A program made the translations under genes and the position numbers. The notes beneath the pieces were generated by a model. That model searched no databases, was not told the DNA's origin, and saw only the letters and a program-made list of their open reading frames with translations. This document shows positions 34,526 to 43,460 of a DNA stretch of 64,000 nt, in pieces. Source of the stretch: Parafilimonas terrae (GTDB lineage: Bacteria > Bacteroidota > Bacteroidia > Chitinophagales > Chitinophagaceae). The DNA is taken from NCBI RefSeq assembly GCF_900115755.1, contig NZ_FOXQ01000010.1, forward strand, positions 124,001 to 188,000, in the 5' to 3' direction. Position 1 is the first letter of the stretch. Each line of letters starts with the position of its first letter.

Positions 34526-35128
34526 ATGTCAAAGAAAAATTATCTTTCATCACTTTTAATTACAGGGTTTTTACTTTCCATCAGCCTGCATAGCTTTGCA
34601 CAAATGAAAGTATTATCAAAAGGTTCCAAAGCACCCATGTTTACCAGCAAGGCCAGCATGGCGGGCAATGAGTTCGAGTTTTCTTTAAAGAAAGCCCTTG
34701 AAAAAGGCCCGGTAGTTGTGTATTTCTATCCTTCTGCTTACACAGGCGGCTGCGATTTGGAAGCACATACCTTCGCTGAAATGAAGGATAAATTTACGGC
34801 AGCAGGCGCCACCATTATCGGTGTATCAGCAGATGATATTGAGCGGTTGAAATCGTTTTCTTCTAATCCTGATTATTGTGCAGGAAAGTTTCCCGTAGCT
34901 TCAGATGACGGAGGAAAAATAGCAGCAACTTATGGCCTGGAACTGATACCTCCAAAACCGGGCGCCAAAGATATAAACGGGCAGGAGATCACCCACGGCT
35001 TCATTCCGCGAACAACATTTGTTATTAATAAAAGCGATGAAATCGTGGCTGTCTTTTCATCAGACACAGATCATATATCGCCCGATGAACACGTGAAAAA
35101 ATCGCTGGAAATTGTTACACAGCTATAG
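34526..35128 (+). CDS. Secreted peroxiredoxin (AhpC/TSA, Bcp-like)
   Basis: 200 residues from the ATG at 34526; a TTG two codons upstream is less likely. A signal peptide (1-26, HSFAQ) sends it to the periplasm. The peroxidatic Cys76 lies in YPSAYTGGC, and a second Cys (NPDYC, about 117) could resolve the disulfide. It reduces hydrogen peroxide and organic peroxides. It has no operon partner. The degenerate REP copy lies just upstream of it. Confidence 0.93.
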   Translation: MSKKNYLSSLLITGFLLSISLHSFAQMKVLSKGSKAPMFTSKASMAGNEFEFSLKKALEKGPVVVYFYPSAYTGGCDLEAHTFAEMKDKFTAAGATIIGVSADDIERLKSFSSNPDYCAGKFPVASDDGGKIAATYGLELIPPKPGAKDINGQEITHGFIPRTTFVINKSDEIVAVFSSDTDHISPDEHVKKSLEIVTQL

Positions 35129-35273
35129 CTTAAAATAGTATAGCATTAATTAATGCACCACCTCTTCAAACCCTTGCACAATGCAAGGGAAATGTTTGAT
35201 GTGTTGTAATATATGCCCACTCTTACATCTTCATTATTACCAGTAATAATTTTACTGTTTACTACATTGCATA

Positions 35274-35699
35274 ATGAAAAATGCACATTATTATTTAGAA
35301 TGCTGTTTGACATTGGCCAAACAGGCTGCGGAAAAAGGGAATAGCCCTGTAGGCGCCGTTATAGTAAAAGATGATGAAATTATAAGTGAAGGAGAAGAGG
35401 CAGTGAAAACAAAAAACGATATTTCCTGCCATGCGGAAATGGAAGCCATCAGGCAGGCTGTAAAAAACTTAAACACAAATGATTTGTCGGCCTGCATTTT
35501 ATATACCACGCATGAGCCTTGTGTTATGTGTTCGTATGCTATAAGGTTCTATAAAATCAGCGAAGTTATTTACCTGCATCAGTCAAAATATTTAGGTGGC
35601 GTATCATCATCCATGCCATTACTTATTACAACTGAAGTTCCACCTGCGTGGAGCAAAGCGCCTGTTATTAAGCATGCAAGGGAAGAATACAGCATCTAA
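35274..35699 (+). CDS. Nucleoside/tRNA-adenosine deaminase-family protein
   Basis: 141 residues, zinc-dependent cytidine-deaminase fold. The metal ligands and catalytic acid are H53-A-E55 (CHAEMEA) and P82-C83-x-x-C86 (EPCVMC). The C-terminal part (YLGGVSSSMPLL) is closer to guanine-deaminase-like nucleoside deaminases than to TadA. The substrate is unproven. Its stop codon overlaps the stop of the convergent DUF92 gene by 4 bases (CTAA). Confidence 0.9.
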   Translation: MKNAHYYLECCLTLAKQAAEKGNSPVGAVIVKDDEIISEGEEAVKTKNDISCHAEMEAIRQAVKNLNTNDLSACILYTTHEPCVMCSYAIRFYKISEVIYLHQSKYLGGVSSSMPLLITTEVPPAWSKAPVIKHAREEYSI

Positions 35700-36412
35700 A
35701 AATAATGCAACACCAAACCCGCCACAGCGCCGGTGAGTGTATTTAAAAAATTCACTGCATTATTATTCAAAATATCCTTTCGCTCTGCTGTGGCGCCCAA
35801 AACAGAGTCGGTTAAATTGCCAATAGTGCCTGCAATAACTATCCATAAAAAATCAATCGTAAATCCTTCCTGCACTGAATATATCGAAGCTATTAAAATG
35901 CTGCCGGCTATACCAATCAGGGTTCCTTCAAAACTTATTACACCATTCAAACCACGCAGGTCTTTTTTAAAGTTGACGATGTTATAAAACTTCTTTCCAT
36001 ATACATTACCTAATTCAGAAGATAGTGTATCTGCAATGGCTGATGAAAGACCGGATGCAATCATTAATAAGAACAATGATTGTTGTTCCATAAACATAAA
36101 AGCCAGTAATGATAAAAGTGCTGTAACGCCACCATTTGCCATAACCTGTGCCGCTGTTCTTTGCCCGTGGTGTTGTTCGGCCAAACCGGCTTGTTGCTTT
36201 GTACGCATTTTCCACGATGTGGCAAGCGTACCGGTTATAAAAAAAGCTGCCAGCAAAGTAATGCCAGTATAGCCTGTGCCAAGCCAAACAATAAAACCTG
36301 TTATAACTGCAACAACAGCGGCTTTTGTATCCAGTTTTTTTAATAAAACTATTGCCACTGCTGCAATAGATAATAAAATAAAGGCAATAGCATTTTGAAA
36401 CATGTATAACAA
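35696..36412 (-). CDS. DUF92 (TMEM19/VTE6-like) membrane protein
   Basis: 238 residues with about six membrane helices. Family signatures are SSAIADTLSSELGNVYGKK near 125-143 and GLNGVISFEGTLIG near 153-166, plus GNLTDSVLGATAERK near the end. The plant relative VTE6 is a phytyl-phosphate kinase, so a prenyl-phosphate kinase role is possible; bacterial functions are not established. It converges with the deaminase gene. Confidence 0.9.
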   Translation of the reverse strand: MLYMFQNAIAFILLSIAAVAIVLLKKLDTKAAVVAVITGFIVWLGTGYTGITLLAAFFITGTLATSWKMRTKQQAGLAEQHHGQRTAAQVMANGGVTALLSLLAFMFMEQQSLFLLMIASGLSSAIADTLSSELGNVYGKKFYNIVNFKKDLRGLNGVISFEGTLIGIAGSILIASIYSVQEGFTIDFLWIVIAGTIGNLTDSVLGATAERKDILNNNAVNFLNTLTGAVAGLVLHYF

Positions 36413-36493
36413 GATTAAGATTTTTTATTCTTTGCCCCGCCGGAGAAAGATGATTTTTGGATGAGAGAAACGAATAGACTGGACGTGTTCTCT

Positions 36494-37846
36494 TCAGGCT
36501 TCTTTTCTGTTCAATATTTTCATTAAACCTGCATAAACTGTTTTATAAAACTCAGCGATATATTTTACAATAGCGGAGGCTTCAAATCCTATATGATAGC
36601 GCATAACAAAATACCAGAAAATGGTGCCTAACACAGAAGTGATCAATGTTCCAATGGCTGCTCCATAAAAACCAAAATAATAAAAACAGGCATAATTAAT
36701 TAATAAGCCTTCCACCAGGCCGAGCGTATTTATCCAAAAACACAATGCAGGTTTATCAATTGAATTTAAAAGATTGGCTGCCTGGTTTTGCATTGGCCTG
36801 AAAAGACTGGATAGCATGTATAACTGTAATATGGGAACCGCATCTAAATAAGAAGATCCCGCAATAATAGTGATAACCAGCTTTGGAAACAGGATAACAA
36901 AAATGGCAAGCGGAATAGTAAAAGAAAGTAAAATGGATACCATTTTTTCATAAAGATATTTTACCCGCTCTTTGCCCTCGTGCGCAGATGCCTGTGCAGT
37001 TTTTGGGAAAAGAATTTCTGCGGCGGCATACGATGGAATATCAACCATTCCGTTTATGCGCGAAGCAGTATTATAAAACGATACAGAGCTGCTTGAAATA
37101 AATTTTGCAGCCATTACCTTGTCTATGTTGGAATAAATATTTCCCATAATGCCCGATCCGAAAATATAACCGCCATATCCTAAAATCTTTTTTATCCATG
37201 CGGCTTTAGGCGCATATTTATGCACTAAATATTTCTTCGTAAACATATACAAGGTTATTGTGCCAATGAGTATGCTTATAAATTGATATAATGCTAACAG
37301 GTTTAGAGAAAGTTTTGCTTTAAAAAGCAAATTTGCTGCTATTAAAATAAAAAAACTCACCTGCCGAACAAGATAACTTACAGATACGCCTTTGAAGTCG
37401 AGATAGGATTGTTGAACAGCCTCCAGGTGCGAAAAAAATATCATGCATATAATGCCCGGAATAAACCACTGCAGCATAGACGACAGTGCTAAGTCTGCAT
37501 TTAATTCAGCGCTAAGCCACTCCGAACCTAACATTATAAACGCTATAAAAATGATGCTTACAATAAGGTTAATAATAAACGATGAAGAAGCAATTGCAAC
37601 CTTCTCTGATTCTATATCACTGCTGCTCACATAACGCACGTGCGCATTTTTTAATAAACCGCTTTTGGAAGCCTCAAAAACAGAGGTAACGGTTAAGAAC
37701 AATGCCCATATTCCCATTTCGGTGTGCGATAATACACGTACAAGTACCATGAAATTGATCAACCCGAAAAGCGTAAGGGAAAAACGTTGGAGTATGGTAT
37801 AAAAAGCAGATCGGATCCAGTAAGACGAAAAATATTTTTTTAAAAT
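36494..37846 (-). CDS. MOP-superfamily polysaccharide flippase (Wzx-like) with no standard start codon
   Basis: About 450 residues and 12-14 membrane helices; GGYIFGSGIMGNIYSNIDKVMAAKF near the middle is typical of Wzx/RfbX flippases, which move lipid-linked sugars across the inner membrane. A standard-codon start exists only at TTG 37762, but the frame stays open to the stop at 37864, and the extra residues (KYFSSYWIRSAFYTILQRFS, then LTLFGL) are the normal first helix of this family. No ATG, GTG or TTG lies there, so an ATT (37846), ATA or ATC start is implied; the coordinate given is a guess. Alternatively a start was lost by mutation. It is not next to other polysaccharide genes. Confidence 0.82.
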   Translation of the reverse strand: MLKKYFSSYWIRSAFYTILQRFSLTLFGLINFMVLVRVLSHTEMGIWALFLTVTSVFEASKSGLLKNAHVRYVSSSDIESEKVAIASSSFIINLIVSIIFIAFIMLGSEWLSAELNADLALSSMLQWFIPGIICMIFFSHLEAVQQSYLDFKGVSVSYLVRQVSFFILIAANLLFKAKLSLNLLALYQFISILIGTITLYMFTKKYLVHKYAPKAAWIKKILGYGGYIFGSGIMGNIYSNIDKVMAAKFISSSSVSFYNTASRINGMVDIPSYAAAEILFPKTAQASAHEGKERVKYLYEKMVSILLSFTIPLAIFVILFPKLVITIIAGSSYLDAVPILQLYMLSSLFRPMQNQAANLLNSIDKPALCFWINTLGLVEGLLINYACFYYFGFYGAAIGTLITSVLGTIFWYFVMRYHIGFEASAIVKYIAEFYKTVYAGLMKILNRKEA

Positions 37847-37966
37847 TTTTATAGCGATGATTTAAGGTTTATAGTGATAAATAATATGAACTATATTAAA
37901 TGATCCAGCCGGTAATAAAATATGGATGAATTAATGAGTGATTCAATTTGAATACACGAAAACTTA

Positions 37967-39136
37967 TCAAATCAATACGTGGCTTGTAACATCGCTCTCG
38001 GTAATGGTTTTGCCGGATAATATAACCAGCCTCTCCACCACGTTACGCAATTCGCGTATATTACCTGTCCAGCTATGGCGCTGCAAAGCTGCAACAGCAT
38101 TGGCATCAATTTCTTTTCTTGCCTGGCCATAATCTGTAGCAATGTCTTCAAGAAATTTATCAATCAATAAGGGTATATCGTCTTTGCGTTCATTAAGAGA
38201 AGGTACATTAATCAATATCACATTCAAACGATGATATAAATCTATACGGAAGTTCTTATCTTCCACTTCCTGCAAAAGGTCTTTATTGGTAGCGGCTATT
38301 ACACGCACATCCACATTAATTTCTTTATCGCCGCCCACACGTGTAATTTTTCCTTCCTGCAATGCCCGTAAAACTTTAGCCTGTGCAGGCAAACTCATAT
38401 CGCCCACTTCGTCCAAAAATAAAGTGCCGCCATTGGCCAGTTCAAACTTGCCGATGCGTTGTTTTATAGCCGATGTAAAGGAACCCTTTTCGTGGCCAAA
38501 CAATTCGCTTTCTATTAGCTCGGAAGGAATAGCCGCGCAGTTTACTTCAATAAGGTTTTGATCGGCACGTTTACTTTTTGCATGCAGCCATCTTGCTACC
38601 AGTTCTTTGCCCACGCCGTTTTCACCGGTTATTAAAACCCTGGCATCTGTTGGGGCCACTTTTTCAACCGTATCTTTTATCTTTTTTATGCCATCGCTAT
38701 CTCCTATCATTTCCTGCACGCCGCTTACTTTTTTGCGCAGCACTTTAGCTTCCCTGCTCAGTGAATTTTTATCGAGCGCATTGCGTATGGTTATCAGCAG
38801 TCGGTTAAGATCCGGCGGTTTGGCAACATAATCATAAGCGCCTTTTTTTACAGCATCAACTGCTGTTTCAATTGTGCCGTGGCCGCTGATCATAATAACG
38901 GGAACATCAGGGTTTATCTCTGCGGCTTTTACCAAAAATTCAAGCCCGTCAATTTTAGGCATCTTAATATCGCACAGCACCACATCATACGCTTTATCAG
39001 TAAACATCTTTAAGCCTTCTTCGCCATCAACAGCTTCATCAATTTTAAAACCTTCATAAGAAAGAATTTCATTTAATGTTTTTCTTATAGAACGTTCATC
39101 ATCAATAATCAAGATATTGCCGGAAATTTTTGCCAT
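37967..39136 (-). CDS. NtrC-like response regulator: receiver plus AAA+ sigma-54 domain, no DNA-binding domain
   Basis: 389 residues. The receiver domain (1-120) has the phosphorylation site Asp56 in DIKMPKIDG, and ISGHGTIETAV and KPPDLNR follow. The AAA+ domain (about 140-370) has Walker A GENGVGKE, Walker B GGTLFLDEVGDM, and the arginine-rich end RELRNVVERL. The sigma-54 contact loop, normally GAFTGA, reads GSFTSA. The protein stops right after the AAA+ domain, where relatives carry a Fis-type helix-turn-helix. It may act from solution on sigma-54 or regulate through protein contacts. No partner histidine kinase is next to it. Confidence 0.92.
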   Translation of the reverse strand: MAKISGNILIIDDERSIRKTLNEILSYEGFKIDEAVDGEEGLKMFTDKAYDVVLCDIKMPKIDGLEFLVKAAEINPDVPVIMISGHGTIETAVDAVKKGAYDYVAKPPDLNRLLITIRNALDKNSLSREAKVLRKKVSGVQEMIGDSDGIKKIKDTVEKVAPTDARVLITGENGVGKELVARWLHAKSKRADQNLIEVNCAAIPSELIESELFGHEKGSFTSAIKQRIGKFELANGGTLFLDEVGDMSLPAQAKVLRALQEGKITRVGGDKEINVDVRVIAATNKDLLQEVEDKNFRIDLYHRLNVILINVPSLNERKDDIPLLIDKFLEDIATDYGQARKEIDANAVAALQRHSWTGNIRELRNVVERLVILSGKTITESDVTSHVLI

Positions 39137-39216
39137 ATTATCTTTTATATTTAGAGCGTAGCAAGGTAATAAACAGGTTTCAAAAAGAAGTTACTAATTT
39201 CAAAACTTTAATTTTT

Positions 39217-40107
39217 ATGATGAAAAGCATATTCTTTCTTTTATTGCCGGTTGCTTTTGCTTTCCCTGCAAAAGCACAGGTAACAATGCCGGGCGCTGAA
39301 CTAATTTTAATTGACAGTAATTTCTCCTTTACCGAAGGGCCGGCAACCGATAAAAACGGCGATATATATTTTACCGATCAGCCAAAAGACAACATATGGA
39401 AGTATGATATTAACGGCAAACTTTCATTGTTTATGCATGGTGCAAAACGTTCTAACGGGATGTATTTTGATGCCAAAGGAAATTTAATAAGCTGCGCTGA
39501 TGAAAACAATGAACTCGTTGCAATTAATAAGCATAAAAAAATTACTGTCCTGGCGAGCAATTATAATGGCCATATTTTAAATGGCCCGAATGATGTTTGG
39601 GTGAACAGGAAAACTGGCGGCATGTACATTACAGATCCTTATTACCGGCGCAATTACTGGAGCCGCACAAAACCTGATACCGCTTTAGGTGGTGAAAAAT
39701 TATATCTTCTTCCGCCCGGTAAAAAAGAGCTGGTGCTGGTTGACAGCACTGTTGTAAAACCCAATGGCATTACAGGCACTGCCGATGGAAAATACTTATA
39801 TGTGGCCGATATGGGCGTGGGCAAAACTTTTCGTTATGAAATTCAGGCTGATGGTTCGTTAAGCAATAAAACACTATTTGCAAACGAGGCATCAGACGGA
39901 ATGACAATTGATGAGAAAGGCAATATTTATTTAACGGGCAAAGGCGTGATCGTTTATAACAGCGCCGGTGAAAAAATTGAACATATTGATGTGCCGGAAA
40001 ACTGGACGGCCAATGTATGTTTTGGAGGAAAGGATAAAAACATTTTGTTTATCACTGCCTCCAAATCCGTTTATGTAATTGACATGCAGGTAAAAGGGAT
40101 TGAATAA
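39217..40107 (+). CDS. SMP-30/gluconolactonase-family secreted protein
   Basis: 296 residues from the ATG at 39217 (a second ATG follows at 39220); the longer frame from 39130 would overlap the response-regulator gene. A signal peptide ends near PAKAQ. The six-bladed beta-propeller signatures are present: FTEGPATDKNGDIYFTDQP near 27-45, NGPNDVWVNRKTGGMYITDP near 124-143, and KPNGITGTADGKYLYVADMG. Family members are calcium-dependent lactonases. Periplasmic sugar-lactone hydrolysis is plausible. Confidence 0.9.
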   Translation: MMKSIFFLLLPVAFAFPAKAQVTMPGAELILIDSNFSFTEGPATDKNGDIYFTDQPKDNIWKYDINGKLSLFMHGAKRSNGMYFDAKGNLISCADENNELVAINKHKKITVLASNYNGHILNGPNDVWVNRKTGGMYITDPYYRRNYWSRTKPDTALGGEKLYLLPPGKKELVLVDSTVVKPNGITGTADGKYLYVADMGVGKTFRYEIQADGSLSNKTLFANEASDGMTIDEKGNIYLTGKGVIVYNSAGEKIEHIDVPENWTANVCFGGKDKNILFITASKSVYVIDMQVKGIE

Positions 40108-40112
40108 TAAGT

Positions 40113-40135
40113 TGTGAGCCCGTTAAAGGCTCACA
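40113..40135. terminator. Bidirectional hairpin between convergent genes
   Basis: TGTGAGCC (40113-40120) pairs with GGCTCACA (40128-40135) around a 7-nt loop, in the 37-bp gap between the lactonase and OmpA genes. T-runs are short on both sides. Confidence 0.65.
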
Positions 40136-40144
40136 GCTTATGTA

Positions 40145-40825
40145 TTAATTTGATGAATCAAGCGATCCGTCTTTTGCATCTTTCTTCATTTCTTCATTTG
40201 CCACAATAGCAAGTTCAACACGGCGGTTTAATACGCGGTTGGCTTCGCTGGTATTAGGATATTTAGGCTGTGCTTCACCATACCATTTAACTGTAAACCT
40301 GTTGGCAGCAACGCCTTTTGATTTAAGATAATCTGTTACGGATTCTGCTCTTTTTTCTGAAAGCTGCATATTATAAGCATCAGTACCAGTGTCATCGGTA
40401 TGGCCTTCCACCAGGATATTTGTTTCAGGATATTTTACAAACACTTCAGCTACTTTATCAAGGCCTGCCATTGCAGAATCACTTAGTGTGCTTGAATTGA
40501 TCTTAAACAATAAAGCTGAATTAAAGGTCACATTAATGCCTTCGCCAACACGCTCTACCTGTGCATCAGGAATTTTTTGTTTTATTTCCTTTGCCTGTTT
40601 ATCCATGTTGCGGCCAATTAAATAACCACCTGTGCCGCCAACAGCAGCACCAATTATAGCGCCAATGGCCGTACCGTTTTTACCACCAATTACAGAGCCT
40701 GCTGCTGCACCCACCCCAGCACCGGCACCGGCGCCGATAGCTGTGCCCTTTTGTGTGTTATTCATGCTTTTGCATCCGGAAATTATGAGTGCAGCCATCC
40801 AGGCGTAAACAAATATCTTTTTCAT
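40145..40825 (-). CDS. OmpA-family lipoprotein (YiaD-like)
   Basis: 226 residues. The lipoprotein signal ends in LIISGC (Cys18). Residues 27-72 are a Gly/Ala-rich glycine-zipper membrane region (GAGAGAGVGAAAGSVIGG). The C-terminal OmpA domain (about 95-210) has the peptidoglycan-binding motif NILVEGHTDDTGTDAYNMQLSEKRA written across two stretches, with NRRVELAI at the end. It links outer membrane and cell wall. It is 22 bp downstream of the TPR lipoprotein gene and shares its operon. Confidence 0.94.
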   Translation of the reverse strand: MKKIFVYAWMAALIISGCKSMNNTQKGTAIGAGAGAGVGAAAGSVIGGKNGTAIGAIIGAAVGGTGGYLIGRNMDKQAKEIKQKIPDAQVERVGEGINVTFNSALLFKINSSTLSDSAMAGLDKVAEVFVKYPETNILVEGHTDDTGTDAYNMQLSEKRAESVTDYLKSKGVAANRFTVKWYGEAQPKYPNTSEANRVLNRRVELAIVANEEMKKDAKDGSLDSSN

Positions 40826-40847
40826 GATTTGATTATTATTGTTAGAG

Positions 40848-41681
40848 TTATTTACAAATTGCTAATTGCAGCAGGTCTATGCTTTGCACATTCACGCCAT
40901 AATTTTTGGCTTGTGTAATATCAGTGCAAAGCATTTGCTTGTCTGAAGCAGATATTTTTGCAGCAAGATCAGAAGTATTGCTACCTGCATTATATTTTTT
41001 CTGCATCATTTTCACTTCGGCTTCCACTTTTGCCTGCCAAACCTTGGCGCTGTTGCCACCATAAGATACGGCCTGGTTATAAGCGGTTATAGCATCACTG
41101 TACATGCTTTGTTCGGCATACACATCGCCTTTGAGTATATAAAAATCTGCATTGGTATTATCAGTTTGTATAGCAGCATCCACATTGTTCATGGCATCGC
41201 TGTACATATTTTGTTTAAGGTCAAGCTCTGCTATTTTTGCATAAATGGTAGCGCGGTCTTTTACATTCCTGTTTTTCGTTGTCATATCAATCACCTTTAC
41301 AAAATCTGCTTTTGCTTCAGCCTGCATATTCAAACCCAGTTCAGCCGCTGCTTTTTGAAACATATTTTCAACACTTGTACTGCTTATTTTTAAACCGGCA
41401 TTAGCAGCGTTCAATGCTTCACTGTATTGCTGCATTCCATTATATGCGGTTGCAAGGCCTGCATAACCTTTTTCCTTGGCATCATAAGCATCACATTTTT
41501 TCAGCACTATATTAAACTTGTCAGCAGCGTCGCTGTAGTTGCCTGCATCATTGTAAGCGCTGCCTTCCTTAATAGCATTGTAGCAGGCGTTGGTCATTGT
41601 AACAAGACCGCTGCGACAATTGGTAAAAAGCAGGGAGCAAAAAGCCAGGCAAATAAAAAGGTAAATTTTTTTGGTACTCAT
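40848..41681 (-). CDS. TPR-repeat lipoprotein
   Basis: 277 residues. A lipoprotein signal ends in LFTNC (Cys22). Several tetratricopeptide units follow (AYNDAGNYSDAADKFNIVLKK, YNGMQQYSEALNAANAGLK, LKQNMYSDAMNNVDAAI, YAEQSMYSDAITAYNQAV). TPR proteins are scaffolds; with the OmpA partner downstream this is likely an envelope complex. Confidence 0.9.
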   Translation of the reverse strand: MSTKKIYLFICLAFCSLLFTNCRSGLVTMTNACYNAIKEGSAYNDAGNYSDAADKFNIVLKKCDAYDAKEKGYAGLATAYNGMQQYSEALNAANAGLKISSTSVENMFQKAAAELGLNMQAEAKADFVKVIDMTTKNRNVKDRATIYAKIAELDLKQNMYSDAMNNVDAAIQTDNTNADFYILKGDVYAEQSMYSDAITAYNQAVSYGGNSAKVWQAKVEAEVKMMQKKYNAGSNTSDLAAKISASDKQMLCTDITQAKNYGVNVQSIDLLQLAICK

Positions 41682-41869
41682 ATATAAAGCTTTTCAGAAT
41701 TTAGTTAATCAATTTAAAAAGCACAATTGATTAAATCAAAATCATGCCAAATTAAAAATAAAATTCATGTTTGTGGCAAAAATCAAGAGGCGCATTCAGC
41801 ATGATGCCTTGAAAACTTTCAGTATTTTTTACCGGCGGCTTTTAACATTAATCCCGAAATTTGGCCGTT

Positions 41870-42538
41870 ATGCGTGTATTTATTACGGCGGCCACAGTTG
41901 GCGAATGGATGCCATGCTTTACCAGGCTTGATAAATTATATACTGAAAAAAGCAGGCGGTTTAAAGTTTACTTTCACCAGTCGGGTGTGGGTATGCTGGC
42001 ATCAACATTTTCATTGGCAAAATTGGTGCTGGAAGAAAAGCCCGATTTATTACTGCAGGCAGGCCTGGCAGGGTGTTTTGATACCTCCATCGATTTGGGC
42101 AAAATTGTAGCAGTTGAAAAAGACCTTGCAGGAGATATTGGCGTTGAAGAAAATGGCAAATGGCGCGACTTATTTAACATGAAGCTGGAAAGGTCAAACT
42201 ATCATCCTTATGAAAAGGCAGCGTTGCCTAATCAGCATATAGAAAAATTCAATTTGCTGAAATTAAAAACGGTAAAAGGTATTACAGTAAATGAAATCAC
42301 TACACGCAAAGAGCGTATAAAACAGCTTGTCAAAAAATTTGATCCTATAACTGAATCGATGGAAGGTGCTGCACTCCATTATGTGTGCCGCAGCACCGGC
42401 ACGCCGTTTATGCAGATACGTGCATTAAGCAATTATGTTGGAGAAAGAGATAAAAGCAAATGGCTGATGCGGGAAGCGCTGGACAATCTTAATACGGCGC
42501 TGATAAAATATATTCACAAACTTTATAAAATGGCTTAG
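41870..42538 (+). CDS. mqnB: Futalosine hydrolase
   Basis: 222 residues from the ATG at 41870; a TTG at 41861 is a weaker start. It has the nucleoside-phosphorylase-like fold: TAATVGEW at the start, HQSGVGMLASTFSLAK near 35, LLQAGLAGCFD near 63, SMEGAALHYVCR near 165, and QIRALSNYVGERDKSKW near 180. It splits futalosine into hypoxanthine and dehypoxanthine futalosine, a step of the alternative menaquinone route. mqnD follows 94 bp later, which makes the assignment firm. Confidence 0.93.
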   Translation: MRVFITAATVGEWMPCFTRLDKLYTEKSRRFKVYFHQSGVGMLASTFSLAKLVLEEKPDLLLQAGLAGCFDTSIDLGKIVAVEKDLAGDIGVEENGKWRDLFNMKLERSNYHPYEKAALPNQHIEKFNLLKLKTVKGITVNEITTRKERIKQLVKKFDPITESMEGAALHYVCRSTGTPFMQIRALSNYVGERDKSKWLMREALDNLNTALIKYIHKLYKMA

Positions 42539-42632
42539 TTGTGTATGTGAAACATCTGCACCAAATCTTTCTCACAAAACAAAAGCATATTACCGTGTTC
42601 CATAAAACCATTGAAAAAACGAACTTATACAA

Positions 42633-43460
42633 ATGAAATTAACACTTGGGTTTTCACCTTGTCCCAATGACACTTTCATTTTTGATGCATTGGTAAATAA
42701 AAAAATAGATACAGGCAATCTTGATTTTGAGGTAGTGCTTGAAGATGTGCAAACGCTTAATAATTGGGCATTGCAGCAAAAGCTGGATATAAGTAAAATA
42801 AGTTATGGCGTATTGCCGCTGGTTTTAAATAATTATGTTTTATTGGAGAGTGGCGGCGCATTGGGAAAAGGCGTTGGACCTTTGTTAATTGCAAAATCAC
42901 CCATTGATACAAATAATTTAAATGATAAGCGCATTGCTATTCCCGGTGAAAATACAACAGCGCACATGCTTTTTTCACTGGCATTTCCTGGCGCAAAAAA
43001 CAAAGTATTTAAAGTATTCAATCAAATTGAAGATGCCGTTTTAAACGGGGAGGTTGATGCGGGTGTGATTATTCATGAGAACAGGTTTACTTACCAGGAC
43101 AAAGGCCTGCATAAACTGATTGACCTTGGCGATTACTGGGAAACAACAACACAATTGCCTATTCCCTTAGGTGGTATCGTTGCAAAAAAACATATAGATA
43201 AAGATGTTTTAAAACTCGTGGATAGTTTAATAAAACAAAGTGTTGAATATTCATTTAAACACAACTATAAAACATTAAGTGATTATGTGAGGCTGCATGC
43301 ACAGGAAATGAGCGAACATGTAATGCGCAAGCATATTGATTTATATGTAAATGATTTTTCCATTGCTTTAGGTGGCAAAGGAAAAGAAGCTGTAAAGAAA
43401 TTGACAGATGTATATGCCCGGCTTCATCCTGGCGCCACTGCGGCATTACAACATACCTAA
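42633..43460 (+). CDS. mqnD: 1,4-dihydroxy-6-naphthoate synthase
   Basis: 275 residues. The opening LTLGFSPCPNDTFIFDAL is a family signature, followed by KISYGVLPLVLNNYVLLESGGALGKGVGP near 55-83, IAIPGENTTAHML, and DAGVIIHENRFTY. It turns cyclic dehypoxanthine futalosine into dihydroxynaphthoate in menaquinone synthesis. It is clustered with mqnB; mqnA, mqnC and mqnE are not in the window. Its stop overlaps that of the convergent permease by 4 bases. Confidence 0.95.
   Translation: MKLTLGFSPCPNDTFIFDALVNKKIDTGNLDFEVVLEDVQTLNNWALQQKLDISKISYGVLPLVLNNYVLLESGGALGKGVGPLLIAKSPIDTNNLNDKRIAIPGENTTAHMLFSLAFPGAKNKVFKVFNQIEDAVLNGEVDAGVIIHENRFTYQDKGLHKLIDLGDYWETTTQLPIPLGGIVAKKHIDKDVLKLVDSLIKQSVEYSFKHNYKTLSDYVRLHAQEMSEHVMRKHIDLYVNDFSIALGGKGKEAVKKLTDVYARLHPGATAALQHT

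Noticed and set aside
36494-37846. A polysaccharide cluster around the flippase
   Set aside because: Its neighbours are DUF92 and a response regulator; no glycosyltransferase is near, so it is listed as an isolated gene.
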